Source of the DNA: a bacterium c-19
GTDB taxonomy: Bacteria > Bacillota_I > Bacilli_A > Erysipelotrichales > Erysipelotrichaceae
Direction: 5' to 3'
DNA: 32,349 bases
Assembly (NCBI GenBank): GCA_009917405.1
Contig: QZED01000023.1
Location: forward strand, 1-32,349
Position 1 is the first letter of the stretch. The number at the start of each line of letters is the position of its first letter. The notes below the pieces were generated by a model, which was not told the DNA's origin, did no database searches, and was given only the letters and a program-made list of their open reading frames with translations. The position numbers and the translations under genes were made by a program. Positions 1-8,367 of this stretch are shown here, in pieces.

Positions 1-71
1 TTTGATCTTCTCAAAACCCTACATTAATTTAGAGCGTTTTTTTACAAAACCCTACGATAATTTAGAGCCCC
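1..71. mobile_element. Probable terminal segment of an insertion sequence (ISL3-like end)
   Basis: Two near-identical 24-bp direct repeats lie at 12-35 and 45-68 (core CAAAACCCTAC then AATTTAGAGC), 33 bp apart. Read on the minus strand from 71, the segment begins GGGGCTCTAAATTATCG, which resembles the GGCTCT-type termini I associate with ISL3-family elements. An AT-rich A-run follows at 72-79. No transposase is visible because the element would extend left of the window. The family assignment comes from memory of terminal sequences and is tentative; the repeats themselves are directly visible. Confidence 0.4.
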
Positions 72-125
72 AAAAAAAATCGTGAGATCACGAAACGCAA
101 TGCATTTCTATATCGTCACGATTTT
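72..125 (-). terminator. Rho-independent terminator after the histidine kinase
   Basis: Ten-base arms AAAATCGTGA (76-85) and TCACGATTTT (116-125) pair, and the minus strand continues into a run of eight T (complement of 72-79). A smaller nested hairpin, TCGTGA/TCACGA at 80-93, shares the distal arm. It lies about 60 bp past the kinase stop codon. Confidence 0.7.
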
Positions 126-185
126 AAATTTGTTTGAATATTCTACGATTGTTACAATCTTCCTTCAGAAACAAGGTATCTATAC

Positions 186-1523
186 TTAATCCTTACGCTT
201 CACAATACGGAAAATTACACCGTTTGCCGTATTTTCTCCGGCGACTGTAAAATGATTCGCCGTAGCGACCTTCCAAACAATCGAAAGACCTAAGCCAAAC
301 TTACCGCCTTGTCCTTTTTCATACGGTTTAAACAACACCTTTAAGCGTTCCTCATCAATTGGCGGGCCGTCATTCTCAATTGTTAATTCATCATTATTCA
401 ACTGAATCGTTATGGTCGTTTTCGCATAACGCAGCGCATTTTCCATGATATTTTCAACCGTAACCCGCCATGCTTCTTCTACACCGTCAAAATATACATT
501 TTCGGATAAATCCACATTGATTTCAATATTTGGATGCATAACTCTATGATTCAAAATTACAGTTTCAATTACCTGCTTCATATCTGTTTTATTCATACCA
601 TGATCCTGTGAGATCAAATATTCGACACGATTCAGATATAACAAACTGTGCACCTTTTTCTCTAAACGTTCTGCATTTTCAATAATAACATCCACACTTT
701 TTTCCAATGTGTCATAAGGATAAATACCGTCCTTAATACTTTCTCCGTAAGATTTAATAGTAGCTATCGGCGTCTTTAAATCATGTGAGATATTATGAAT
801 CATATCCTCTTTTGTCTGTTCCTGCTTCTGTAGCTCACGGCGCATTGAAACGAGTGCTTCTGCCAATTCACCGATTTCATCCTCACGATTGATTTTTAAA
901 TCACCTGTTGTTTTTCCCAACTTTACTTTTTCAATATAATTACGTATTTGATTCAACGGATGAATCAGAGACGCTACCCAAATCATTAAGATAATAAAGA
1001 AGAAACCGACAACCATTACCGTAATATTGATAACAGAGGATACCAAATCATTACGAAATGATTCCAATTCCTGACTGCGTGTAAAAGAAATCAGCATCTG
1101 ATTATGATCGATCATTACAACACTGTAATAAGTTTTATCCCCTTGAAACGTATATGTAGTAGGTACCTCAGTAGCCATTTGTGCTTTATTATACATATCC
1201 TGAAAACGCGGCGAAGATCGATCAATTTCTTCATTCGGCTCACCGAGATAATAGGCTTTAGATCCGATTATAATGATATTAGTTATCGAAGAATCACCAA
1301 CATTCAAATATAAATAGGAATTGTATTCTCCGCGCAGCTTATCCGCAATCGCATTCTGCATCCTCACCAAGTCATTAAAGGTTTTAGTTTGAATAACAGT
1401 ATCCACCTTACCGTTCAAGTATACAAAAAAGAATGCCGCAAAAAAAGTAACGAAGAAAAAGATCAGCGCAAACAGCTGTTGAGACAGCGATAATCGTTTA
1501 ATAAACAATGAAAATCGCTTCAT
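186..1523 (-). CDS. Sensor histidine kinase (HAMP-HisKA-HATPase)
   Basis: Membrane sensor kinase of 445 residues, partner of the response regulator encoded 3 bp upstream. It has a first membrane helix at about 16-37, an extracellular sensor region of roughly 120 residues, and a second helix at about 162-186. A HAMP linker follows (about 187-235). The H-box HDLKTP has phosphoacceptor His247, the N-box includes Asn362, the G1 box NDGPP is near 384, and the G2 box GLGLS is near 410. All catalytic boxes are intact, so it should autophosphorylate and transfer to Asp53 of the regulator. The extracellular part has no domain I recognise, so the signal is unknown. The architecture is that of EnvZ/VicK-like OmpR-partner kinases, without the PAS domain of VicK. 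The kinase role is secure; no specific name is justified. Confidence 0.93.
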   Translation of the reverse strand: MKRFSLFIKRLSLSQQLFALIFFFVTFFAAFFFVYLNGKVDTVIQTKTFNDLVRMQNAIADKLRGEYNSYLYLNVGDSSITNIIIIGSKAYYLGEPNEEIDRSSPRFQDMYNKAQMATEVPTTYTFQGDKTYYSVVMIDHNQMLISFTRSQELESFRNDLVSSVINITVMVVGFFFIILMIWVASLIHPLNQIRNYIEKVKLGKTTGDLKINREDEIGELAEALVSMRRELQKQEQTKEDMIHNISHDLKTPIATIKSYGESIKDGIYPYDTLEKSVDVIIENAERLEKKVHSLLYLNRVEYLISQDHGMNKTDMKQVIETVILNHRVMHPNIEINVDLSENVYFDGVEEAWRVTVENIMENALRYAKTTITIQLNNDELTIENDGPPIDEERLKVLFKPYEKGQGGKFGLGLSIVWKVATANHFTVAGENTANGVIFRIVKRKD

Positions 1524-1526
1524 ATA

Positions 1527-2186
1527 CTATCCTAAACGATAACCGAATCCATAAATAGTATGGATATTTAAATTTGGGAGTTTTTTTCGCAAACGGCGTA
1601 ATGTATCATCGACGACACGATCACTACCGTAATAGTTTTCTTCCCACACATTCGTAAGAATCATATCACGAGAAAATGCAATTCCTTTGTTTTTGATAAA
1701 CATCATTAACAGATCAAACTCCTTGGTCGTCAAATCAATTTCTTCTCCGTTATCAAAAACTTTTCGCTGTTCCTCATCCAATTCATAGCCGTCAATTGCG
1801 ATGCGGCTGTTTTCGTTTTTATAAACACGCTTGATTACATTATTGACTCTTAATACAAGCTCTTTAGGTGAAAACGGTTTGGTGATATAATCATCACTGC
1901 CCTTTTCTAAGCCGATAATTCGATCAAACTCTTTATCACGTGCCGACATAAAAATCACCGGAATGTCCTTTGCCTGAAGGCGTATTTCTTCAATTAGATC
2001 AAAACCGCTTTTATCATCTAACATGATATCTAAAATCCACAAATGTACATCATCATCGCTGACATGCGCACTGGCTTGTTCATAAGTATAATAAGAACGA
2101 ACTTCATAATCTTCTTTACGTAAATATTGGCAAACCAAGTCGTTGATTGCGACTTCATCTTCTACAACACATATCACTTTCTTCAT
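1527..2186 (-). CDS. OmpR/PhoB-family response regulator
   Basis: DNA-binding response regulator of 219 residues. The receiver domain (1-117) has acidic pocket Glu9/Asp10, phosphoacceptor Asp53, Ser81 and Lys103. The C-terminal winged helix (about 128-219) contains RVVDDTLRRLRKKL and the terminal GFGYRLG typical of OmpR-class output domains. The start is supported by AGAGGTG about 7 nt before ATG. It is the first gene of a two-gene operon with the histidine kinase; only 3 bp separate regulator stop and kinase start. A TACAAT -10-like box lies just upstream at about 2203-2208, after the glmM terminator, so the pair probably has its own promoter. Targets cannot be read from the sequence. Confidence 0.95.
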   Translation of the reverse strand: MKKVICVVEDEVAINDLVCQYLRKEDYEVRSYYTYEQASAHVSDDDVHLWILDIMLDDKSGFDLIEEIRLQAKDIPVIFMSARDKEFDRIIGLEKGSDDYITKPFSPKELVLRVNNVIKRVYKNENSRIAIDGYELDEEQRKVFDNGEEIDLTTKEFDLLMMFIKNKGIAFSRDMILTNVWEENYYGSDRVVDDTLRRLRKKLPNLNIHTIYGFGYRLG

Positions 2187-2222
2187 ACAAACACCTCTCT
2201 ATCATTGTACCGTAAAAACCGA

Positions 2223-2253
2223 TAAAAAAAAAGGACTTTCTTACAGTCCCTTT
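2223..2253 (-). terminator. Rho-independent terminator of the cdaA-cdaR-glmM operon
   Basis: On the minus strand GGACT and AGTCC arms, extended by A-T pairs and one G-T wobble, enclose a 7-nt loop and lead into a run of nine T. It lies about 90 bp past the glmM stop and before the two-component system, and marks the operon end. Confidence 0.8.
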
Positions 2254-2339
2254 CAATTTAGATAATTTACTACTTAATTTCCGCATTATTCCCATAATTA
2301 TTAATAAGGATCATACTTTTACAGAATCTTTGTCATAGC

Positions 2340-3674
2340 CTATAAGCCCTTTTCTTTAATATAATCAATGACTTGATATACATATTGATGACATAATTCA
2401 TCTGTCTTCGCTTCTACCATGACTCGTACCAATGGCTCGGTTCCGCTCGGTCTTACTAAGATTCTACCGTCTTGTCCCAAACTGTCGGCTACTTTTTGAA
2501 CTTCTTGAAGCAATCCTTGATTTTGAAGCGCCTGATGCTTATCCTTGACTTCAATATTTACAAGTAATTGCGGATAGATAAATAAATCCTCACTTAATTC
2601 CTTTAAGCTTTGCTTCGTGTGCTTCATCACCTCTAACAACTTCATTGCCGTTAATAAGCCGTCACCCGTATTCGCATGCTTTTTAAAGATAATATGACCG
2701 CTTTGTTCGCCGCCGATTGAATAATTATATTCATTCATGCATTCAAACACATATTTATCTCCGACCTGTGTCTGTTCATAAGCTATGCCTCTGCGATCAA
2801 ATGCGCGATACAAACCTAAATTAGACATTACGGTAGTAACTACCTTATTCTCATTTAAGCAGTTATGATCATGCATATAGCAGCCGCAGATATACATAGT
2901 ATGATCCCCGGTGATCAAATTTCCCGTTTCGTCAACCGCTATTAAGCGATCGGCATCTCCATCAAACGCAAAGCCTGCATCAAAATCACCGTTTTTCATC
3001 ATTTCTTGCAATTCCTCAGGGTGAGTCGAACCGCATTTCGTATTAATATTAATTCCGTTCGGTGATGTATGAATCACCTCGACGGTTGCGCCTAATTCAC
3101 TTAAAACTGCCGCTGCGCAGGAAGTAGCACTTCCGTTTGCTAAATCCAAAGCAATTTTCATACCGCTGAAATCACAAGTCATTAAAGATTTCAACCATGA
3201 CTCATAAATCTCTAGGCCTTCGCTCCATTCGATAACATTACCGATTGCCTCGTTGATTGCCATCGGAATCGATGTTTCCCCATCGATATACGCTTCAATC
3301 TGTGCTTCTACCTCAGGATTCATTTTCATACCTGAACCGTTGAACAGCTTGATTCCGTTATCATGGAACGGATTATGACTTGCGGATACCATGATTCCAC
3401 AGTCAAAGCCTTCCTTTTGAACCAAAAACGAAACACTCGGTGTCGGACAAACTCCTAACAAATACACCTTCGCCCCTGCGGCACTGGCACCGGCTGCCAA
3501 AGCCATTTCAAACATATCACTCGATAAGCGGGTATCCTTTCCGATCAAGATCTTTGCATGACGCTCTTTTCCGTAATACCATCCGACATACTGTCCGATT
3601 TTTACCGCCATATCCAAGGTTAAGGTATCATTGGCACGACCTCGTGCGCCGTCAGTTCCGAAATATTTAGCCAT
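2340..3674 (-). CDS. glmM: Phosphoglucosamine mutase GlmM
   Basis: Converts glucosamine-6-phosphate to glucosamine-1-phosphate, feeding UDP-GlcNAc for peptidoglycan. The protein is 444 residues, normal for the family. The N-terminus is MAKYFGTDGARG. The active serine lies in SASHNP (Ser99), the metal loop DGDADR at 238-243, and the phosphate-binding RPSGTEP near the C-terminus. A GTG two codons earlier would overlap the cdaR stop by one base, but AAGGAG lies only 2 nt from that GTG and 8 nt from the ATG, so the ATG at 3674 is the better start. It is the last gene of cdaA-cdaR-glmM, a conserved Bacillota arrangement. In other species GlmM binds and inhibits CdaA, coupling wall precursor supply to c-di-AMP. 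Confidence 0.97.
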   Translation of the reverse strand: MAKYFGTDGARGRANDTLTLDMAVKIGQYVGWYYGKERHAKILIGKDTRLSSDMFEMALAAGASAAGAKVYLLGVCPTPSVSFLVQKEGFDCGIMVSASHNPFHDNGIKLFNGSGMKMNPEVEAQIEAYIDGETSIPMAINEAIGNVIEWSEGLEIYESWLKSLMTCDFSGMKIALDLANGSATSCAAAVLSELGATVEVIHTSPNGININTKCGSTHPEELQEMMKNGDFDAGFAFDGDADRLIAVDETGNLITGDHTMYICGCYMHDHNCLNENKVVTTVMSNLGLYRAFDRRGIAYEQTQVGDKYVFECMNEYNYSIGGEQSGHIIFKKHANTGDGLLTAMKLLEVMKHTKQSLKELSEDLFIYPQLLVNIEVKDKHQALQNQGLLQEVQKVADSLGQDGRILVRPSGTEPLVRVMVEAKTDELCHQYVYQVIDYIKEKGL

Positions 3675-3679
3675 TTTCA

Positions 3680-5050
3680 CTACTCCTTACTTTTAAACTC
3701 CAGTTTAGCCGTTGTGTTTTCCAATTCGTAAGTTACTAATTTATTAGATCCGCTGACACTCAACGGTATATTATATACACCCGGCTCAGTTACGCTACTG
3801 AAATCAGCCACAACATTAATATCATTCTTTGTCAGCTTATCAATTTGTCCCTTGGCACCGATCACCTTTACCGTAATTGTACCGCCGCCTTCAATCGCAC
3901 GAACATCATAAGCCGCATCTGGTGCATTCTTGAATTGAATAACAACATCTTTAATTTCTTTTGTCTGCGCTTCTTCCACTTTGATTTCAATCATCACGTT
4001 TTTCACCGACGCACTTGTAACCTTTGATGGAAGATTAATCGGCATCGGAATACGTTGGTCACCTCGAAGATTATTAACAGGAATATAAATCGGAAGCTCA
4101 GTAATCGTTTCCAATACATCTTCCGGCGCATAAATAGTTACCGATTGCGTATCCATCTTATAAGAAGCTATCGCCTTATTATCAGGCATTGTACCGTTCG
4201 GTATCAGAGTGATCGGAACGGATTTACTCGGAGTGGTTACCTTCACCTTCGCCTTCACATTAGAAGGACGAATATCTACATTAATACGATTACCGGACTG
4301 ATCATAAGCCGCAATTTCCGCATCGGATTCAAAGTCGGAATCCACATCACTCACATCAATCAGCGCCTTTACAAACGCTATCTTATTCAATGTTTCCGAT
4401 GACGCTCTAACCACGACCTCGCCTTGATCAAATTCCGGCTCACTCAGCGCATAGATAGAATCCATCTTGCTTGTATTTACAAAATCATATCCCAATGTAT
4501 AACGCTTTGATTCTTTACGCTTAATTGTTACAACTGCCGTACTTGGTTTGATAATTACCTCTAAGCGCGAAGAGAAGTTTTTCGCTTGCAGCGTTACATC
4601 GTGTGTTCCCTCCGTTAAACCGCTTAAATCGGCAACAATCTGATAGTTATCCTGCAAATTCAGCATCTGCAAGTCACCTGATTCTCCGATGACCTCAACC
4701 GTAACATTCTCGGGAATGCCGCTGACTTCATAGGCTTGTTCGGATACGATCGTACTTACGTTTAAGTTATTCAAGGTTTTTACTTCACGATTCGCTTTAA
4801 ATAAATCAAAATCCTCATCGCTGCCTACCATAAAACAGAAGAGTATCGCTAATATCAAAGCTACCAACTTACCGTGCTTTTGATTAAACAACAAACGATC
4901 GATCCAACTGCTTAACCAACGGAAGAACTTCGTTACACTCGTTTCCATATTAGCATAAGTACGAGCAAAAGTTTGACTCTTTTCCGCTATTGCTTTTGCC
5001 AGCTCAGTTTTGCCTTCCGCACTAAGCTGCGATTTCTTTTTCTTAGCCAT
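3680..5050 (-). CDS. cdaR: CdaA regulatory protein CdaR (YbbR-domain protein)
   Basis: Membrane-anchored protein of 456 residues. One transmembrane helix (about 61-77, LVALILAILFCFMVG) is followed by an extracellular part made of about four YbbR-type beta repeats, visible as recurring segments such as VTVEVIGESGDL, VTIYAPEDVLETI and ITVKVIGAKGQI. In other Bacillota CdaR binds CdaA and tunes c-di-AMP synthesis. The ATG overlaps the cdaA TGA by one base and is preceded by GGGGGTG, indicating translational coupling. Compared with the short cytoplasmic N-terminus usual in CdaR, this one carries about 45 extra residues, starting Lys-rich (MAKKKKSQ) and then helical. The family call is firm; the role of the extension is unknown. 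Confidence 0.93.
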   Translation of the reverse strand: MAKKKKSQLSAEGKTELAKAIAEKSQTFARTYANMETSVTKFFRWLSSWIDRLLFNQKHGKLVALILAILFCFMVGSDEDFDLFKANREVKTLNNLNVSTIVSEQAYEVSGIPENVTVEVIGESGDLQMLNLQDNYQIVADLSGLTEGTHDVTLQAKNFSSRLEVIIKPSTAVVTIKRKESKRYTLGYDFVNTSKMDSIYALSEPEFDQGEVVVRASSETLNKIAFVKALIDVSDVDSDFESDAEIAAYDQSGNRINVDIRPSNVKAKVKVTTPSKSVPITLIPNGTMPDNKAIASYKMDTQSVTIYAPEDVLETITELPIYIPVNNLRGDQRIPMPINLPSKVTSASVKNVMIEIKVEEAQTKEIKDVVIQFKNAPDAAYDVRAIEGGGTITVKVIGAKGQIDKLTKNDINVVADFSSVTEPGVYNIPLSVSGSNKLVTYELENTTAKLEFKSKE

Positions 5051-6537
5051 CAGCGTTCACCCCCTTCTTTTGTTGCTTTATCAAGGGAAGTATCTTTACC
5101 GTTCTGTGTATTTTGTTTATCGTTTTTATAATTCAGCACAATTGCTTCCGGAGAAATCACATCATCCAACAGCGCCGCTGCTTCATTTGTCACAGTTTGT
5201 TTTTTCACATGAGTACGTTTTACTACATGCTTCTCGGTTGTACTCGCTTCAATTACTTCACTTTTCTTTTCCTTTTTATCGCTTTTCGCTTTATCCGAAA
5301 CCGATTTTTTCTCATTTATCTTAACAGTCGGATTCAAGAGCGCGCTGATTGTTTCGGAATCATTCTTTTCAACATTATGACGCTGCTTACGAATCGGTTT
5401 ACGCTGCTTTTCGCTTTCCTCTTTAACCTGTGTCAACAGTGATTTTGGTTTCGCATCGCTTTGCTTATTTTCACTGTCAGATACAATTGAATCAAACAGA
5501 TTATCTAGCGGCATACTTTCTTCTACTAAATTCGCAATACCGATTTTTTCAGTTTTCACCTCTTGTTTTTTCACCGGTTTATTTTCTTTTGTTTTAGTAA
5601 AGCGTTTTTTCACGCCTTTTTGTTTTTCATTTTTATTTTTAGCACGGAAAATTGCGGAAATCCCTTTATTTTTATCAGGCTCATCAATTGCCTCCGGTTT
5701 CACTGCCGGTATCTCTTTTTCCGCATCGCTGTCCTTACGGATTTTTTCATTTTGCACTTCCGTTTGTGTCTGACAAATCACCATAGTTAAGAATTCACGC
5801 AGGCTCTTTTCCGTAACGACACTTAATTTTCCGCCTTCTGCGATAGAGATATTACCGGTTTCTTCACTGACGATAATCGTTATTGAATCGGTTATTTCAC
5901 TGATACCGACAGCGGCGCGATGACGCGCACCGTACATCGTTGCCAAATCTTGAGTAGTCGGCGGGAAATACGCGGCTGCACAAGCAATCTTAACACCCTG
6001 TAAAATTACCGCACCGTCATGAAGCGGCGTACCGGGCACAAAAATTGAGCATAACAGCTCACTTGTCACTACCGAATTCATCGGTGTACCAGTTTTAATA
6101 AAGTCGCTCAATGAATGCCCCTGTTCCAACGAGATCAAGGCACCGGTTTTGGTTTTTGACATCTCTGCACAGGCCTTTACCAATTCATCTACAAGACGCT
6201 CTCTTTCATTTAAGGTTAAAGTTGAGATACGTGAAAATATATTGGTTTTACCGATCTTTTCAAATAACGCACGAAATTCCGGCTGAAAGATGATTATGAT
6301 CGCAATCGGTCCGTACTGAACAAACAAATCAGCTAAATACTGCATCGCTTTTAAACCTAAAAGATCGGCTGCCCCTTTAATAATAAAGACGAGCAGAATT
6401 CCTTTAAATATTTGAATTGTTCGTGAATTATTCTTCACAATTTTTAATATAAAGTAGAACGCTACCCAAACAACGGCAACATTCAGAACCATTTTTATAA
6501 ATTGAATCACATTATTTATTGTAAAGTAATCAAACAT
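5050..6537 (-). CDS. cdaA: Diadenylate cyclase CdaA with long charged C-terminal tail
   Basis: Makes cyclic di-AMP from two ATP at the membrane. Three membrane helices span about 10-34, 42-61 and 66-85. The DAC domain follows (about 95-255) with the catalytic DGA motif (Asp174-Ala176, in PLHDGAVIL) and RHR (205-207). Typical CdaA ends near residue 270; here the chain continues to 495 with a Lys/Glu/Ser-rich, probably disordered tail holding a few short hydrophobic islands such as PLDNLFDSIV, ETISALLNPTV and AAALLDDVISPEAIVL. The tail is in one continuous frame with CdaR coupled to its stop, so it is not a frameshift artefact. ATG is preceded by AAAGGAG. First gene of the cdaA-cdaR-glmM operon. 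Confidence 0.95.
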   Translation of the reverse strand: MFDYFTINNVIQFIKMVLNVAVVWVAFYFILKIVKNNSRTIQIFKGILLVFIIKGAADLLGLKAMQYLADLFVQYGPIAIIIIFQPEFRALFEKIGKTNIFSRISTLTLNERERLVDELVKACAEMSKTKTGALISLEQGHSLSDFIKTGTPMNSVVTSELLCSIFVPGTPLHDGAVILQGVKIACAAAYFPPTTQDLATMYGARHRAAVGISEITDSITIIVSEETGNISIAEGGKLSVVTEKSLREFLTMVICQTQTEVQNEKIRKDSDAEKEIPAVKPEAIDEPDKNKGISAIFRAKNKNEKQKGVKKRFTKTKENKPVKKQEVKTEKIGIANLVEESMPLDNLFDSIVSDSENKQSDAKPKSLLTQVKEESEKQRKPIRKQRHNVEKNDSETISALLNPTVKINEKKSVSDKAKSDKKEKKSEVIEASTTEKHVVKRTHVKKQTVTNEAAALLDDVISPEAIVLNYKNDKQNTQNGKDTSLDKATKEGGER

Positions 6538-6561
6538 AGAATGACTCCTTTCATAAGTATT

Positions 6562-6567
6562 ATTATA
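6562..6567 (-). promoter_or_regulatory. -10 box for cdaA operon
   Basis: Minus-strand TATAAT preceded by TGG (extended -10 character) about 25 bp before the cdaA start codon. No good -35 hexamer is visible at 16-18 bp. It is the only promoter-like element between the upstream HAD gene and cdaA. Confidence 0.6.
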
Positions 6568-6620
6568 CCATATTTATATCGGATTCTTTCGTTTTTTTCA
6601 TTTTTCTTTTTCGCAAACTG

Positions 6621-7397
6621 TCAATCAGCTGATGACAGTAAATGATTGATTGCTTCTGCGACATCCGCTGCCGTTGTTTTCGCATAACTTTTTACTTGAG
6701 CATCGGCACTGTTCATCGCAATGCCGTGAAAAGTAGAAAGCATTGGAATATCATTATAAGAATCTCCGATTGTATAAATATCACTTGATTTTACGTGAAA
6801 TTTCGATGCCATATATGCCAAACCGGTTGCTTTTGAAACACCGTGCGGCGCAATATCTACACAATTAATATTCCGATACGCACATGCCACATCACCGAAG
6901 GTCGCATTGATATAATCCGAAATTCGCTGACAATCGTCGGAACTGTCCAGTGACACAACGATCTGTGCAATCTTTTGGGCAGCTAAAATTTCCGCTTCGC
7001 TCTTCGTCGTTTTCGTATTCGCATATTTTTTATCTTCGCGCGATTCATCAATCACCCTTTTTGCCCGATAAAAACCGTCATTGATTACATAAGAAATCGT
7101 CTTTTCCTGACGGATATAAGCCAATAGATCCAATGCTTTAAAAAACGGAAAAAAGTAAACCTTAATTTCATTAAAATGCTTATCATAAACAGCACCGCCG
7201 TTATTGCCGATATAGAAATCCGCATGAAGCTCATTTTTCAAAGCTTCACTACGCATACTTTCCATACTGCGTCCGCTCACAATGCCGAATAAATTTCCTT
7301 GTTTCTGCCAAGCGGCAATCGCCTGTCGATCACGCTGCGACACATATTCTGATGTACGCAATGTTCCGTCATAATCACTCGCAAATATTTTCATCAT
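6621..7397 (-). CDS. Cof-type HAD-superfamily phosphatase
   Basis: Cytoplasmic HAD hydrolase of 258 residues, the size of Cof/YidA-type sugar-phosphate phosphatases. Motif I is DYDGT (nucleophile Asp8, acid/base Asp10), motif II SGRS (41-44), the motif III lysine is probably Lys189, and motif IV is GDSYND (211-216). The type C2B cap lies between about 83 and 185. Start choice: a longer frame to 7439 exists, but GAGGG lies 5 nt before the ATG at 7397, giving MMKIFASDYDGT. The substrate cannot be read from sequence; relatives act on sugar phosphates, FMN or PLP. It is 83 bp upstream of cdaA with a promoter between, so is probably a separate unit. Confidence 0.9.
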   Translation of the reverse strand: MMKIFASDYDGTLRTSEYVSQRDRQAIAAWQKQGNLFGIVSGRSMESMRSEALKNELHADFYIGNNGGAVYDKHFNEIKVYFFPFFKALDLLAYIRQEKTISYVINDGFYRAKRVIDESREDKKYANTKTTKSEAEILAAQKIAQIVVSLDSSDDCQRISDYINATFGDVACAYRNINCVDIAPHGVSKATGLAYMASKFHVKSSDIYTIGDSYNDIPMLSTFHGIAMNSADAQVKSYAKTTAADVAEAINHLLSSAD

Positions 7398-7505
7398 TAT
7401 TCCCTCGTTTTCATTTCTATATTTTATCATAAGATGCACTTTTTTTTAAGAAAAACGTATAAGATACGGAATTAAACCCACAATATCATCAGGAGGTGTT
7501 ACCAA

Positions 7506-7667
7506 ATGGCACAGAAGAAATACCGTCCGGGCATGAACTGCGAAAAAAGCGGCAAGTATGCTTGCTACAACAGCAAAGGTAAGCTTGTCAACGATGACGT
7601 AGACATGGAAAAGGACAGAAGATTTCCTCCTGCACAAGAGGAAGGATGCTATTATCAGGAACAGTAG
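7506..7667 (+). CDS. YjzC-like small protein (53 residues)
   Basis: Short ORF with a perfect AGGAGGTG 7 nt before ATG and an 11-bp terminator 65 bp after its stop. The protein begins MAQKKYRPGMNCEKSGKY and ends with a FPPAQEEGCYYQE segment. The pattern KKYRPG...SGxY...GK...FPP...GxxY resembles the small Bacillus protein YjzC and relatives of unknown function. Three cysteines (12, 20, 48) are present but no paired CxxC. It is transcribed divergently from the HAD gene. The longer minus-strand frame across the same DNA lacks a ribosome site and is taken as a shadow. Gene reality is well supported; family match is from memory. Confidence 0.82.
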   Translation: MAQKKYRPGMNCEKSGKYACYNSKGKLVNDDVDMEKDRRFPPAQEEGCYYQEQ

Positions 7668-7694
7668 TTTCCGATTTGCAGCATCATTAACTCT

Positions 7695-7727
7695 CTATCC
7701 CGCATCTGAACGGATGTAAACGGATAG
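7695..7727 (+). other. Nested stem-loop in the 3' UTR of the YjzC-like gene
   Basis: CTATCC (7695-7700) pairs with GGATAG (7722-7727), enclosing a second stem CATC/GATG (7703-7706 with 7713-7716). It has no T-run, sits between the stop codon and the true terminator, and could be an RNA-stability or processing element. Confidence 0.4.
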
Positions 7728-7732
7728 AAGTC

Positions 7733-7766
7733 GGTTGTATGATTTTAGGATCATACAACCTTTTTT
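7733..7766 (+). terminator. Rho-independent terminator of the YjzC-like gene
   Basis: Perfect 11-bp stem GGTTGTATGAT/ATCATACAACC with a 6-nt loop, followed by six T on the plus strand. Confidence 0.9.
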
Positions 7767-7819
7767 ATACAGCCTACAAGCCTATATTTTTCGATATATT
7801 ATTATGAATAGATATATGA

Positions 7820-7825
7820 TATAAT
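7820..7825 (+). promoter_or_regulatory. -10 box for the ASCH-domain gene
   Basis: Perfect TATAAT about 35 bp before the start codon at 7861. The upstream sequence is very AT-rich and gives no clear -35. Confidence 0.5.
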
Positions 7826-7860
7826 AATTCTGCGAAAGGAATTTTACAGGTAAAACAAGA

Positions 7861-8301
7861 ATGACAGAAAAAGCGCTTTGGCATGAATTTATAACAAAAT
7901 ACAAGATCAATGAAACTTCTTATAGTGCTTGGGCATTCGGCGCAGAAGCTGATTTACTTGCTCATTTAGTATCAATAGGTGAAAAAACAGCAACATCTTC
8001 TGCATATCAGCTGTATGAAGCAGAAAATGAACCATTTCCTAAAGCCGGAGATTACAATGTAATTTTAGATTCCCAAAACAAAGCTGTATGCGTGATCCAA
8101 ATACAGCGTGTATATGTAACTACATTTCATGATGTCAGTGAAGAACACGCATTTAAAGAAGGTGAGGGAGATAAATCTTTGGCATATTGGCGAAAAGTTC
8201 ATAAAGAATTCTTTACCACTTGCCTAGAAGATGCACATTTAAAATTCACCGATGATATGAAAGTTATATGTGAGGAGTTTAAAGTTGTGTACCCATTATA
8301 G
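7861..8301 (+). CDS. ASCH-domain protein
   Basis: Cytoplasmic protein of 146 residues with the ASCH fold, a small beta-barrel related to PUA and thought to bind RNA or nucleotides. Recognisable parts are the N-terminal helical WHEFITKY/YSAWAFG segment, the conserved turn PKAGDYNVILDS (about 60-71) followed by AVCVIQIQRVYV, and the C-terminal KSLAYWRKVHKEFF helix characteristic of the YqfB/YhfF-type group. Some ASCH proteins hydrolyse N4-acetylcytidine, but this cannot be claimed here. It appears monocistronic, with a -10 box at 7820 and hairpins plus a terminator after the stop. The ribosome site is weak (CAGGT about 9 nt upstream; a better AAAGGA is 20 nt away). Confidence 0.85.
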   Translation: MTEKALWHEFITKYKINETSYSAWAFGAEADLLAHLVSIGEKTATSSAYQLYEAENEPFPKAGDYNVILDSQNKAVCVIQIQRVYVTTFHDVSEEHAFKEGEGDKSLAYWRKVHKEFFTTCLEDAHLKFTDDMKVICEEFKVVYPL

Positions 8302-8367
8302 CAGTATAATTAATCGCTGAAATTACTAAACTGTTTAAAAATCGAAACATAATCATGTTACAAATAC

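Noticed and set aside
5010..5790. Plus-strand frames rich in Phe, Ile and Arg opposite the CdaA tail
   Set aside because: They are antisense shadows caused by Lys/Glu-rich low-complexity coding on the minus strand.
186..6537. The two-component system as part of the cdaA operon
   Set aside because: A strong terminator at 2223-2253 separates glmM from the regulator, and the regulator has its own -10-like box.
7446..7637. Minus-strand 63-residue open frame
   Set aside because: It is antisense to the YjzC-like gene, has no ribosome site, and the plus-strand frame has a perfect one and its own terminator.
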